Positions 52,728 through 62,364 are shown, counted from the stretch's first letter. The stretch is DNA of 64,000 bases from RPRB01 sp035543115 (GCA_035543115.1 DATKKF010000037.1:1-64000), one strand, 5' to 3'. Notes: generated from the letters alone by a model not told the origin. Translations and numbers: made by a program.

Positions 52728-54814
52728 CCTTCGGCCAGCCGTGGCTCCTGCTCGGCGCCCTGGCCGGGCTCATCCCCCTGGCGGTGCACCTCTTCGACCG
52801 GCGGAAGCCGCGGCCGCATCCGTTCGCGGCCATCGCCTTCGTGCTCCGGAGCCAGCGGCGTACGGCCTCGCGGCTGAAGCTCAAGCGCATCATCCTCTAC
52901 ACGCTCCGGACGCTCATCCTGCTCGCCATCCCCGTGGCGCTGGCGCGACCCGAGCTCCGCCGCCCCGGCACCGCGGTGTCGAAGGCGGCCGGGCCCGCGG
53001 CGACGGTGGTGGTGGTGGACCGCGGGCTGGCGATGCGGTTCGTGGACGGCCAGAGCCTCTTCGAGAAGGCGCGGAGCGAGGCCCGGAGCGCCATCGCCAC
53101 GCTCGGCCCCGAGGACCCGGTGACCGTGCTCCCCTGCGGTCCCGACCTGACGCCTCCCACCGCGCCCGGACTCGACCGCCGCGAGGCCCGCGAGACGCTG
53201 GACCGCCTGCTGCCGGCGTGGTCGACGGCGGACCTGGGCCGCTGCTTCGAGGCGGCGGCCCGCGTGCTCGAGGAGAGCCCCGCCACCGGCAAGCGCATCG
53301 TCGTCGTCTCGGCGTTCACCGCGGGCTCGCTCCGGCTCGAGACGCCGCTGCCGACGCTCCGTGGGCCGGGCGAGAAGCGGATCCGTCCGGAGATGGTGCT
53401 GCGGGACGTGGCGCGGGGCCGGAAGGTGCTCCCCAACCACTTCCTCGCCGACCTCAGGGCCGAGCCCGCGCCGCAGGCGGGCACCGGGGCAGTGCTGGTG
53501 AGCTTCACGGTGCGGAACGTGTCCGATGCCCCGGCGAAGGAGATCCAGGCCACGGTGGAGCTCGCCGGACGGGTGGTGGGGAAGACGTTCCTCGCGCTCA
53601 CCCCCGGCGGCACGGCGCAGAAGACGCTCACCGTGCGCTCGGAGGCGGGCGGACCGGTGGCAGGCGCGGTCACGCTCTCGCCGGACGGGCTCGCCGAGGA
53701 CGACCGTCGCGACTTCGTGGTGCAGGTGCCGCGCGAGCTGCGGGCGCTGGTGGTGGACGGGTCGCCGAGCCCGGTGCGCTACCGGGACGAGGTCTTCTTC
53801 CTCGAGGCGGCGCTGAGCGCGCCCAGCTCGCCCATCCGCCCGGTGGTGAAGGACGCCTCGGCCGGGTTGCGCGAGCCGCTGGACGGCTACGACGTGGTGA
53901 TGCTGGCCAACGTGCCGGCGCCGGTGCCCGAGGAGGTGGCACGGCTGAAGACCTTCGTCGAGCGTGGAGGGGGGCTCCTGGTCTCCATGGGGGACAAGGT
54001 CGAGCCCGAGCCCTGGACGGCGCGGATGGGCGAGCTGCTCCCGCGGCCGCTGCGCCTGGTGAAGGCCGCAGGCTCGGAGGCCGGCGCCGGGGAGGGGCGG
54101 GCCGCGAAGCTCGGGGACGTCCGGTGGAGCGACCCGCTGTTCGCACCGTTCTCCGGGCGCGGACGGGAGGGGCTCATGGGCGCGCGGTTCCAGCGCTACA
54201 TGCTGGTGGAGGGCGGGGCGAAGTCGGACGGCTCGGAGGTGCTCGCCGCGTTCGACGATGGCGCTCCGGCCTTCATCACCGCGCGCCGTGGACGGGGACG
54301 GGTGCTGCTCTTCGCCAGCACGCTCGACCGCGACTGGGGCGACTTCGCCATCCGGACCAGCTACCTGCCGCTGGTGCAGCGGGCCGCGTCGTGGCTCGCC
54401 GGTGCGCTGGACGAGCGCGAGACGCTCGAGGGGCGCGTGGGGCAGACGGTGACCCTCCATCCGGACCCTCAGGCCCAGGTGACCTCGGTGAAGTCGCCGT
54501 CGGGCGCAGCGGTGCCGGTGCGGACCGAGTCCGACCGGGGGCTCCAGGTCGGCCCTCTTCCCGAGCCGGGTCTGTACAAGACGTTCGACGCGACGGGGCA
54601 GCTCTTGCCGGGCTCGCAGTTCCCGGTGACGCTCGATCCGGCGGACAGCGACCTCACCCACCTCGACGAAACGCAGCTCCAGGCCTACTTCGGCGAGGAG
54701 GCAGTGCGCGGACCGGGCGGCACTGCGGACCGGAGGGTGCCGATCTGGACCTGGCTGGTGGTGACGGCGGCGATGGCCTTCTTCGCCGAGGGCCTGCTGT
54801 TGCGAAAGCCCTAG
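52724..54814 (+). CDS. BatA-like membrane protein with VWA-like region
   Basis: A 696-residue protein; GTG 52724 overlaps the DUF58 stop. The N-terminus WLLLGALAGLIPLAVHLFDRRKP is the aerotolerance/BatA N-terminal helix pattern, with a second helix at ILYTLRTLILLAIPVALARP. A VWA-like domain follows (ATVVVVDRGLAMRFVDG) with Ser replaced in the usual DxSxS, so metal binding is doubtful. FTVRNVSDAPAKEIQATVELAG suggests a CARDB-like fold, then a glutamine-amidotransferase-like domain (KTFVERGGGLLVSMGDKV), and a C-terminal helix WTWLVVTAAMAFFAEGLLL. It ends the MoxR operon and is probably its membrane anchor. Confidence 0.9.
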
Positions 54815-54825
54815 CCTCGCGAGCG

Positions 54826-54839
54826 CCGCCTGCCGGCGG
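54826..54839 (+). terminator. Possible terminator after the MoxR operon
   Basis: CCGCC TGCC GGCGG forms a short GC-rich hairpin 12 bases after the BatA-like stop, without a clear T-run. The 200 bases to the next gene hold nothing else I can recognise. Confidence 0.25.
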
Positions 54840-55020
54840 AAGCCCTCCTGCCGCCTGCGGGCCTGAGCACAGCCGCCGCGGCACCGCCCGACCCTGCGCC
54901 TCGAAGGCCGAGCGCGGGCACCGCGAGTCCGTTGACCGGGACGGTCCTTGCTGCTCGAACGGCAGGTGGCGCACCGCCGGGCACTGGCGCCTCATGCGTG
55001 GCCCCTGCAGCGAGGTGACC

Positions 55021-56736
55021 ATGAGTTCCGACTTCCAGGTCGATGCACGGAGCTCCGCGGCGAAGTTTCGCCTCCGGATTCATCGGGGCGAAGGAATGGC
55101 GCTGCTGGCGATGGACTGGAAGCAGGGAAGACCCCCTCGCGACTTCTCCGGTTTCTGCATCGAGTACCGGCAGCCCGGCGGGACGGCGTTCTTCACCTTG
55201 AACAACCGGATCGGATTCCCCGACGCCCAGGGGAAGGTGAACCCCGCGACGCTGTCCACCCGCGAGTCACCCATCCAGAAATTCCGCTGGGTGCACTTCC
55301 CGAGGAACGCGGAGCTGCCTGGCGCCTTCAGCTACCGGGTGACGCCGATGTTCATGGACGCGCAGAGGACGCTCGCGCCCGGCGACCCGCAGGAGGCGGC
55401 GCTGGAGCTCCGCCGCGAGACGTACCCCGGCCAGCTGAACGTGACCTTCACCCGGGGGTTCGTCTCGTCACAGGCCTTCGTCGACCGCTACGCGTCCGCC
55501 GGCCCCATCTCACAGCTCCTCCCGGCCAGCGCGGCCTCCGGGCTCCGGTTCGAGCCCACGCACCCCAAGACCCAGGAGGCCCTCGCCTGGATGGGGTTCG
55601 AGGCGCGGAAGGCGATCCTCGACGTCCTCGACGAGGCGCTGACCGCGCAGGCCCAGGTCTCGGTGGTGGCCTACGACCTGAACGAGCCCGAGGTCGTCAC
55701 CCGGCTGGAGCAGATGGGCAGCCGGCTCCGGATCATCATCGACGACGAGGGCGAACACGGCGCGGACGGCTCGGCCGAGAACGAGGCGGAGAAGCGCCTG
55801 GTGGCGACGGCGGGCCGGGGGAACGTCAAGCGCCAGCACCTCGGCAAGCTGCAGCACAACAAGACCGTCGTGGTGCAGGGCGGTGCCCTGCAGAAGCTCG
55901 TCTGCGGTTCCACCAACTTCAGCTGGCGTGGGTTCTACGTCCAGTCCAACAACGCCCTGGTGCTGGAGGGTGCGACAGCCGTGGCACCATTTCGCACCGC
56001 CTTCGACGCCTACTTTGCCAGCGACTCGGTCGAGAAGTTCGACCAGGGGCCGTCGGCACGGTGGAATGACCTGGGCCTCACCGGCATCGACGCCCGGGTC
56101 GCCTTCTCGCCTCACTCGGCGTCCAATGCGCTGCTGGGCGAGGTGGCGGCGGATATCCGGGGTCACACCACCTCCTCGCTGCTGTACTCCCTCGCCTTCC
56201 TCTACCAGACCGAGGGTCCCATCAAGGACGCCATCACGGCGATCACCGGCCGGAACGATCGCTTCGTCTACGGGATCTCGGACCGGGAGGTCGGCGGGCT
56301 GGACCTCCAGAAGCCCGACGGGAACGTCGCCCCGGTGTACCCGGCCGCGCTCACGGACAACGTGCCCGAGCCGTTCAAGTCCGAGCCCACCGGCGGCGGT
56401 GGAACGCGGATGCACCACAAGTTCGTGGTCATCGACTTCGACCAGCCGACCTCCCGCGTCTACCTCGGCTCGTACAACTTCTCCGACCCGGCCGACCGGA
56501 AGAACGGGGAGAACCTGGTGCTGATCCGGGATCGGCGAGCGACGACCTCGTACATGGTCGAGGCGCTCCGGATCTTCGACCACTACCACTTCCGGGTCGC
56601 CCAGCAGGAGGCCTCCGCGGGGTTGCGCGAGCTGGTGCTCCACCGACCACCTGCGCCCGGCAAGCCTGCCTGGTTCGACCGGGACTATACCGATCCGCGC
56701 CGGGCACGGGACCGGCAGCTCTTCGCGGGCACCTGA
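55021..56736 (+). CDS. Phospholipase D-superfamily protein
   Basis: A 571-residue protein with two PLD-type halves. HNK (279-281) in LQHNKTVVVQGGALQ and GSTNFSW form the first active site, and HHK (465-467) in MHHKFVVIDF with GSYNFSD forms the second; both match H-x-K-x4-D/-like arrangements although the Asp after the first HxK is absent (HNKTVVVQ), so activity is uncertain. A region of about 250 residues before the first site is unlike the common PLDs. There is no signal peptide. ATG 55021 follows GAGGTGACC. Possible roles are lipid or nucleic-acid phosphodiester cleavage; the substrate is unknown. Confidence 0.87.
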   Translation: MSSDFQVDARSSAAKFRLRIHRGEGMALLAMDWKQGRPPRDFSGFCIEYRQPGGTAFFTLNNRIGFPDAQGKVNPATLSTRESPIQKFRWVHFPRNAELPGAFSYRVTPMFMDAQRTLAPGDPQEAALELRRETYPGQLNVTFTRGFVSSQAFVDRYASAGPISQLLPASAASGLRFEPTHPKTQEALAWMGFEARKAILDVLDEALTAQAQVSVVAYDLNEPEVVTRLEQMGSRLRIIIDDEGEHGADGSAENEAEKRLVATAGRGNVKRQHLGKLQHNKTVVVQGGALQKLVCGSTNFSWRGFYVQSNNALVLEGATAVAPFRTAFDAYFASDSVEKFDQGPSARWNDLGLTGIDARVAFSPHSASNALLGEVAADIRGHTTSSLLYSLAFLYQTEGPIKDAITAITGRNDRFVYGISDREVGGLDLQKPDGNVAPVYPAALTDNVPEPFKSEPTGGGGTRMHHKFVVIDFDQPTSRVYLGSYNFSDPADRKNGENLVLIRDRRATTSYMVEALRIFDHYHFRVAQQEASAGLRELVLHRPPAPGKPAWFDRDYTDPRRARDRQLFAGT

Positions 56737-56765
56737 GCCGTCGCGTCACCCGGTCGCTGTGGCCG

Positions 56766-57779
56766 TCAGCGGCCTGTGCCAGCCCCGCACGCCGACGCCT
56801 CGATCGGAGCCCTCTCCCGGCGGTCAGCCGCGAGGCGCTCGACGTGGACGAGGATGCGGCCTGCCGGATCACCGCCCCCCAGGCGGGCCAGCTCGGCGAG
56901 CCCGGTGGGGCTGGTGACGTTCACCTCGATGAGGCAGTCGCCGATGACGTCGATGCCGACGAAGACCAGGCCTTCCCTGCGGAGTGCCGGGGCGAGGCGG
57001 GCGCAGATCTCCCGGTCGCGCGCAGTGAGCTCGGTCTTCACTGGCTGACCGCCCACGGCCATGTTGGCGCGGTTCTCGGTGTCGAGCGGGACGCGGAGGA
57101 TGGCGCCGAGCGGCTCGCCGTCGAGCAGGAGGATGCGCTTGTCGCCCTGCCGCGCCGCCCGGACGTACGCCTGCGCCACCACCCAGTCGCGCCCGCGCGC
57201 GCTGAGCAGCTCGAGCATCGAGGCGGTGTTCCGGTCTCCTTGCCTCAGCAGCACCACGCCCTCGCCGCCGTGCCCGTCCACCGGCTTGACGATGGTTCCG
57301 TCGGGCGCGTCCTCCACGAAAGCCCGGAGCTGGGCCAGGTCGCGGCTGACCAGCGTCTCGGGCGTGAGCTCGGGGAAGTGCAAGGCCCAGAGCTTCTCGT
57401 TCGCGGTGCGCAGGCCGGCAGGCGAGTTCACGAACACCGGTGCGCGCCCGCCGGTGGCCTCCGCCAGCTGCGTCGCGTGGAGGAACGACACGTCCACTGG
57501 CGGGTCCTTCCGCATCCACACCACGTCGAGCCCGCCAAGCGGCACCTCGCGCTCGGCGATGACGCGAAAGTGATGCCCCTGCTGCTCGAACACCTCCACC
57601 TCGCGCGCCAGAGCCCGGGCCTGGCCCCCCTGGTGGAAGAGCCTCTCCTGGCCGAAGCTGAGCAATCGGTGGCCGCGCTCCTGGGCCGCCCGCATCAGCG
57701 CAAACGTGGTGTCGTGGTGAACCAGCACCTGCTCGAGCGGGTCCATCAGGAAGCCGATGGTGAGGGGCGCGGTCTCCAC
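56766..57779 (-). CDS. gshB: Glutathione synthetase
   Basis: A 337-residue ATP-grasp ligase that joins glycine to gamma-glutamylcysteine. Landmarks are IGFLMDPLEQVLVHHDTTFALM at the start, VVWMRKDPPVDVSFL, KPVDGHGGEGVVLL (ATP grasp loop), ILLLDGEPLGAILRVP and VGIDVIGDCLIEVNVTSPTGL, all standard for bacterial GshB. The length is normal. ATG 57779 fits. It lies 46 bases downstream of sdhC on the same strand, a place normally occupied by sdhA. Confidence 0.97.
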   Translation of the reverse strand: METAPLTIGFLMDPLEQVLVHHDTTFALMRAAQERGHRLLSFGQERLFHQGGQARALAREVEVFEQQGHHFRVIAEREVPLGGLDVVWMRKDPPVDVSFLHATQLAEATGGRAPVFVNSPAGLRTANEKLWALHFPELTPETLVSRDLAQLRAFVEDAPDGTIVKPVDGHGGEGVVLLRQGDRNTASMLELLSARGRDWVVAQAYVRAARQGDKRILLLDGEPLGAILRVPLDTENRANMAVGGQPVKTELTARDREICARLAPALRREGLVFVGIDVIGDCLIEVNVTSPTGLAELARLGGGDPAGRILVHVERLAADRRERAPIEASACGAGTGR

Positions 57780-57824
57780 CTGGCGCCCAGGCTAACCGAG
57801 CTCCGGGCCCGGCGCCGTCAGAGA

Positions 57825-58469
57825 TCAGCCGGCGCGCCAGAGAGCGAACACGGTGCCCCAGCCCATCGCTAGCAGCAGCACGAACGCCAGGTACACCACC
57901 CACTCCAGGCGCTTCAGAGCACCGGCGCTCGCCACCAGGCCGTGGCCCATGGCGAAGGTCTGGAGGCCGTTGGCCAGGTGGTAGCTCACCGCGAGGATTC
58001 CAAGGAGGTAGACCACCAGGGTGGGCGTGTGGTGGGCCATCTCGTGGGAGATGTCGGCGAACGGCTCGGGCCGGCCCTCCACGAAGCGCGGCTGGGCCCA
58101 GGCCAGCCAGAGGTGCGCGCCCACGAAGCCGAGCAGCCCGAGCGCGCTCAGCCGCTGGAGCAGGTACTTGAGGTTCTCGTAGTTGCCGTACCGGACGTTG
58201 TTCGGCCGGGACGAGGCGATGCGGGCGATGCCCCAGATGGTGTGCAGCAACAGGGGAAGCAGCACCACCACCGCGAGCAGCGCCTGGTTCAGCGGGTGGC
58301 GGGTGCCGGTGACCGCCTGCTCCCAGGCCTGGGCGCCGCCGAAGGCGCTCAGGTTGTCCCAGAGATGCAGCGCGGTCCAGATCCCGAGCGGGGCGATCGC
58401 CAGCAGCGAGGCGATGCGCGCGCGGTAGAAGGCGCCGGTGGGGGCGAGCGGGTGGGTGGTGTCGGCCAT
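57825..58469 (-). CDS. sdhC: Succinate dehydrogenase cytochrome b-type subunit (SdhC), orphan
   Basis: A 214-residue membrane anchor of the b558 type with five predicted helices. ATG 58469 gives MADTTHPLAPTGAFYRARIA; upstream in-frame residues are antisense to nagZ. Conserved features are IAPLGIWTALHLWDNL, HPLNQALLAVVVLLPLLLHTIWGI (heme-ligand His), GAHLWLAWAQPR, SYHLANGLQTFAMGHGLV and a final helix ending GWGTVFALWRAG. The flavoprotein and iron-sulfur subunits that normally follow are absent; gshB follows instead. They may be elsewhere on the chromosome. Confidence 0.93.
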   Translation of the reverse strand: MADTTHPLAPTGAFYRARIASLLAIAPLGIWTALHLWDNLSAFGGAQAWEQAVTGTRHPLNQALLAVVVLLPLLLHTIWGIARIASSRPNNVRYGNYENLKYLLQRLSALGLLGFVGAHLWLAWAQPRFVEGRPEPFADISHEMAHHTPTLVVYLLGILAVSYHLANGLQTFAMGHGLVASAGALKRLEWVVYLAFVLLLAMGWGTVFALWRAG

Positions 58470-58527
58470 GGCGATCCCGCGTGATTCCAGGCCGGAGGGG
58501 CGGGATGCAAGCAGCTTGTGAAGTGGG

Positions 58528-58541
58528 ACCCGGGCCCGGGT
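58528..58541. repeat. 14-bp perfect palindrome between sdhC and nagZ
   Basis: ACCCGGGCCCGGGT is its own reverse complement and lies in the 132-base divergent region. Flanking GGGAC and GTCCC could extend it into a stem. It may be an operator or an RNA hairpin; no known consensus was recognised. Confidence 0.4.
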
Positions 58542-58601
58542 GTTGCGTCCCATCAGCCGCACAGCGTCGGGCCCTCCGCCTGGTACACTCCGCGAGATCC
58601 A

Positions 58602-59708
58602 GTGGGTGACCTCCGTCAGGCGTGTTCGCGGCTCTTGCTCGTGGGGTTCCCGGGGCGGGAGGTCGACCGGGACGTCGGCAGCCTGATCGACGACGGGGTG
58701 CTCGGCGCCATCCTGTTCGGACGCAACGTGGGCACGGCCGCCGAGACAGCGCACCTGGTCCGCGAGCTCAAGTCACGGGCAGCGCGGCCCTTCGCGCTGT
58801 CGGTGGACCAGGAGGGCGGCCGGGTGGCACGGTTACGGGGGGCTCGCTACACGGCGCTCCCGCCGATGAGGGCCATCGGTCAGCGCGGTGGCGCGGAGAT
58901 CGCCCGCCGCGTGGGGCGGCTGCTCGGCTTCGAGCTACGGGCCACCGGCTTCGACTGGGACTTCGCGCCGGTGCTCGACGTCGACAGCAACCCCGCCAAC
59001 CCGGTCATCGGGGACCGGAGCTTCGGACCGGACCCAGGGGAGGTCGGGCGGCTGGGGGTCGCCCTGGCGGAGGGGCTGGAGCACGCCGGCGTCGCCTCGT
59101 GCGGGAAGCACTTCCCCGGGCACGGCGACACCCTTCAGGACAGCCATCTGACCTTGCCGGTCCTGGAGCATGACCTCGAGCGGCTCGAGGCGGTGGAGCT
59201 GGTTCCCTTCGGGGCGTACTCGCGGGCGGGGCTCGCCTCGGTGATGACGGCGCACGTCCGGTTCCCCGCGCTCGGCGAGGACGTCGCGGCGACGCTGAGT
59301 CACCGGTCGATCACCGGGCTGCTCCGGGAACGGCTCGGCTTCCAGGGCGTGGCGGTCAGCGACGACCTGGAAATGAAGGCCATCGCCGATCCCGAGGCGG
59401 CGGCGGTGGCGGCGGTGCGAGCCGGCGTGGACGTGCTGCTGGTGTGTCACCACGCCGCGGTGCAGCACCGGGTCCTGGACGCGCTGGTCGCCGCCGCGAG
59501 GAAGGGGCACGTCTCCGAGGAGCGGCTCCGCGAGGCGCACGCACGCATCGACGTGCTGGTGCAGCGGTTCGTCCGTCCCCCGGAGGATCGGGTGGCGGAG
59601 CTCGGGTCTGCCGAGCACCGCCGGCTCATCGACGACCTCGCGCTCGGAACGCCGTCGAGGACGGTCGCCGGCAGCGACCCGACGGCGCGGCCCGGCGGAA
59701 GGGGTTGA
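58602..59708 (+). CDS. nagZ: Beta-N-acetylhexosaminidase (NagZ, GH3)
   Basis: A 368-residue cytosolic glycoside hydrolase that trims GlcNAc from anhydro-muropeptides in peptidoglycan recycling. GTG 58602 gives VGDLRQACSRLLLVGF; the frame is open further but those residues are unconserved. Signatures are LSVDQEGGRVARL, NPVIGDRSFGPDP, the NagZ loop CGKHFPGHGDTLQDSH with H170, and GVAVSDDLEMKAI with the nucleophile D254. No signal peptide is present, as expected for NagZ. Confidence 0.95.
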   Translation: MGDLRQACSRLLLVGFPGREVDRDVGSLIDDGVLGAILFGRNVGTAAETAHLVRELKSRAARPFALSVDQEGGRVARLRGARYTALPPMRAIGQRGGAEIARRVGRLLGFELRATGFDWDFAPVLDVDSNPANPVIGDRSFGPDPGEVGRLGVALAEGLEHAGVASCGKHFPGHGDTLQDSHLTLPVLEHDLERLEAVELVPFGAYSRAGLASVMTAHVRFPALGEDVAATLSHRSITGLLRERLGFQGVAVSDDLEMKAIADPEAAAVAAVRAGVDVLLVCHHAAVQHRVLDALVAAARKGHVSEERLREAHARIDVLVQRFVRPPEDRVAELGSAEHRRLIDDLALGTPSRTVAGSDPTARPGGRG

Positions 59709-59774
59709 CAGCCCAGCGCCAGCAGGGGCGCCCGGGCCGGTAGCCGTGATAGAGCGGGGCGCGCGGAGGTACCC

Positions 59775-60461
59775 CTGACCACCGTCACCGCCTGGTTCCT
59801 CGGACTGCTCCTGGGCATGCGCCATGCCCTCGAGCCCGATCACCTCGCGGCGGTCTCCACCCTGGTCACCGAGGAGGACGACCCGCGCTCGGGCCTCTGG
59901 CTCGGCGCGTTCTGGGGTCTGGGGCACACGCTCGCGCTGCTGGCGATGGGCCTCTTCCTGGCGCTCCTTCGCACCACGCTCTCGGACCGCCTGACCGCCG
60001 CCTTCGAGCTGCTGGTCTCGGCGATGCTCCTCTTCCTCGGGGTCCGGGCCCTGGTGCGGGCGCGCGCGGAGATGGCGCACGGCGCGCCGCAACGGCACGA
60101 GCACGGCGGGCGGCTGCACGCGCACGCGGGCCACAGCCCCCACGTCCACCTGGGGCGCCGCGCCTACGCGGTGCGACCGCTGGTGGTGGGCATCATCCAC
60201 GGCCTCGCCGGGAGCGGAGCGCTCACCGCGCTGGTGCTCGCCGGCTTCGACACCAACCTCGAGCGGCTCGCCTACACCGTGGTGTTCGGCGGGGGCTCGG
60301 TGCTGGGGATGGGGCTGCTCTCGGGGCTCGCCGGCTGGCCACTGGCGCACCTCCTCCGGACCCCCCGGGCCCGGGGCTGGACCAGCGCCGCGGCGGGAAC
60401 GCTGAGCGTGACCATGGGCCTGCTCTGGGGCTGGCCGCTGGTCCCGAAGCTGCTCGGCTAG
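59775..60461 (+). CDS. NicO-type nickel/cobalt transporter, probable CTG start
   Basis: A 228-residue inner-membrane exporter or importer of Ni or Co ions. GLLLGMRHALEPDHLAAVSTLV is the family motif (R-H-A-x-E/D-P-D-H). A His-rich cytosolic loop (RHEHGGRLHAHAGHSPHVH) and GIIHGLAGSGALTALVLAGF are also diagnostic. The first ATG (59817) would cut the first helix AWFLGLLLGMRHALEPDH. CTG 59775 is preceded by a strong GGAGGT (59765-59770) at 4 bases and no ATG, GTG or TTG lies between, so CTG is the likely start. Substrate metal is not decided. A link with cobalamin uptake 20 kb away is only suggestive. Confidence 0.85.
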   Translation: MTTVTAWFLGLLLGMRHALEPDHLAAVSTLVTEEDDPRSGLWLGAFWGLGHTLALLAMGLFLALLRTTLSDRLTAAFELLVSAMLLFLGVRALVRARAEMAHGAPQRHEHGGRLHAHAGHSPHVHLGRRAYAVRPLVVGIIHGLAGSGALTALVLAGFDTNLERLAYTVVFGGGSVLGMGLLSGLAGWPLAHLLRTPRARGWTSAAAGTLSVTMGLLWGWPLVPKLLG

Positions 60462-61768
60462 GCCGGTTTCTCCAGCGCCTGCACCGCCAGCAGCGAGGCC
60501 AGGGTGAGCTGCACCACCGGTTCGGGGCGGCGGGCGAAGGCGATGAGCTCGGCCACGGTGCGGCTCCCGTCGGCGTGCGCGAGCAGATCCGTCTCCCAGC
60601 GCTCGAGCTCGATGTCGCTCTGGGGGTACACCGGCTGCCGTGAAGGGACCAGCCGGTCCTCGAGCGCGAGGATGCGCTTCACCCGCTCGGACTTGTAGAG
60701 CTTCTTCACCCCCCGGACGATGAGGTTGGCCGGGTTCACGTCGAGCTTGAGCGTCTCCCCCAGCGCCTTGCCGCCGAAGGACATCACGTAGCTGCCCTCT
60801 TCCCAGGCAAAGAGCGAGTAGATGATCGACTTCACCTGCTGCCCGACGTAATAGACGCGCTCGGTGTCACGGAGCAGCCCGCGCTCCACCAGGATGTCGC
60901 CGGTGCGCCGCTTCGTCTGCTGCGCCATGAGCGCCACGTCCGCCAGCTGCTCCGGCCGGATCTTCCCGGTGCGGACCAGGAACTGCCCCAGCCGGTCCGA
61001 GAGGAGGTTGGAGAGCGCGAAGACCGGCATCCCCTCCTGGAAGTAGACGACCTTCTTCACCTGTCCCCGCTGCACGCCGAGCTCCCCGGTCTCGCGGGTC
61101 TGGAAGAAGGCGGTGATCAGCGAGGGCAGGTTGTCCTTCAGCTCGCCGCGCCGAAGGGCCTTGGTCGGTGCCGGCGGCGGCTCGCTCCCGGCCGGACGGG
61201 TCCGCACCAGCGTGTCCGGGTAGCGCTGCATCGGCTTGGCGCGGAGGTCGGCACCCCGGAGCTCGGCGCTCACCTCGCCGTCGTCCGTGACCTTGATCTT
61301 GCCGGTGAGCTCCATCGTGTCCGGCTGCTCTTCCTCCTCGATGTCGATGTCCAGCTCGACCTCGAACTCCTCCGTCCCACCGGAGCTGCTGGGAGGAGTT
61401 GCGGGGACGTGCCGCGCGACCGCCTCGAGGAGCTTCCGGGCCTCGAAGGGCTTCTCGAACCAGGCCACCGCGCCATGCTTCTGCTTCGCCTCCAGCCCGT
61501 GCTTGCCGCCCTTGAAGACGCCGGTGACGAAGATGACCGGGAGCTGGGGGAACTCCTTCCGCAGCTGATCCGCCAGGTGGTAGCCCATGAGGTCGGGCAG
61601 GAGCACGTCGAGCACCGCGAGCGCCGGCGCGTTGCCCCGGGCGACGTCGAGTGCCTGCTTCGCCTTCGAGGCGGAGACCACGTCGTATCCGGCGTCCTCG
61701 AAGAGGTGCGTCAGGAGGGAGAGAAGCTCGAGATTGTCGTCGACGACGAGCAGGCGCGGTCGCGGCAT
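60458..61768 (-). CDS. Receiver-domain protein with DUF4388-like output region
   Basis: A 436-residue protein. The N-terminal receiver domain has VVDDN at residues 8-12, phosphoacceptor D54 in LAVLDVLLPDLMGY, FVTGV and FEKPFEA. An acidic linker (ELDIDIEEEEQPDTMEL) follows, then the region LPSLITAFFQTRETGELGVQ and KKVVYFQEGMPVFALS typical of DUF4388/PATAN-type myxobacterial output domains, which probably mediate protein contacts in motility and development. ATG 61768 is the likely start; ATG 61795 adds nine residues. Its stop overlaps the convergent NicO stop by 4 bases. Confidence 0.9.
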   Translation of the reverse strand: MPRPRLLVVDDNLELLSLLTHLFEDAGYDVVSASKAKQALDVARGNAPALAVLDVLLPDLMGYHLADQLRKEFPQLPVIFVTGVFKGGKHGLEAKQKHGAVAWFEKPFEARKLLEAVARHVPATPPSSSGGTEEFEVELDIDIEEEEQPDTMELTGKIKVTDDGEVSAELRGADLRAKPMQRYPDTLVRTRPAGSEPPPAPTKALRRGELKDNLPSLITAFFQTRETGELGVQRGQVKKVVYFQEGMPVFALSNLLSDRLGQFLVRTGKIRPEQLADVALMAQQTKRRTGDILVERGLLRDTERVYYVGQQVKSIIYSLFAWEEGSYVMSFGGKALGETLKLDVNPANLIVRGVKKLYKSERVKRILALEDRLVPSRQPVYPQSDIELERWETDLLAHADGSRTVAELIAFARRPEPVVQLTLASLLAVQALEKPA

Positions 61769-61992
61769 TTTCCGTGACGACGTTAACAAATCCATCGCGT
61801 AGGCGACGCACGTACCCGCTGCGACACGGCGATGCCACACCGGCATGCTGCACTCGGGCGATGGCAGCGGCGGCGCTTTCTCGCGGCCGCGCGTTCCAGC
61901 CGCAGCGTTCGAAGGCGCAGCTGCCACCCACTCCGGGGCGCGTGGCCACTGGGCCCTCCGGGCCGAAGGACGCTTGACCTGTCCGGAGCCAC

Positions 61993-62364
61993 GTGCCCAC
62001 GCTGGCTCCGGAGATGACGCGGGCCTGGGCGGCGGGGTTCTTCCTGATGTGGACGGCGTGCGCACCCGCCGGACACGGGAACCGCCCTCCGGCGCCGGAG
62101 CCGCCGCCCTCGCCGGGGATGATCTCCACCCTCGGCTTCGACCAGGCGGTCCGCATGGGCAGCGACTACGTGAAGCAGTCTTCCGGGGTGGGCGAGGCCG
62201 CGCTCCTCTCGAGTCAGGAGCTCCCCGCGGGGATGCTCCAGCTCACCTTCGACCTCGGCCCGGGCAGGTTTCCGGTGCGAGTGACGGTGGACCGGGTGAA
62301 CGGACGGGTGACGTCGATGGAGCCGGTGGAGCAGGTGCCGGGCGTCACTCAGCCCGCCAGGTAG
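61993..62364 (+). CDS. Small lipoprotein, first of a paralogous pair
   Basis: A 123-residue lipoprotein from GTG 61993 (GGAG at 61985-61988), or 116 residues from ATG 62014. AWAAGFFLMWTAC carries the lipobox. After a Pro-rich linker it shows LGFDQAVRMGSDYVKQSSGV, LPAGMLQLTFDLGPG and VTVDRVNGRVTSMEPVEQVPGV. The following gene has the same order, so they are tandem duplicates. The pattern of a short folded domain after a Pro linker suggests a periplasmic tether. Function unknown. Confidence 0.82.
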   Translation: MPTLAPEMTRAWAAGFFLMWTACAPAGHGNRPPAPEPPPSPGMISTLGFDQAVRMGSDYVKQSSGVGEAALLSSQELPAGMLQLTFDLGPGRFPVRVTVDRVNGRVTSMEPVEQVPGVTQPAR

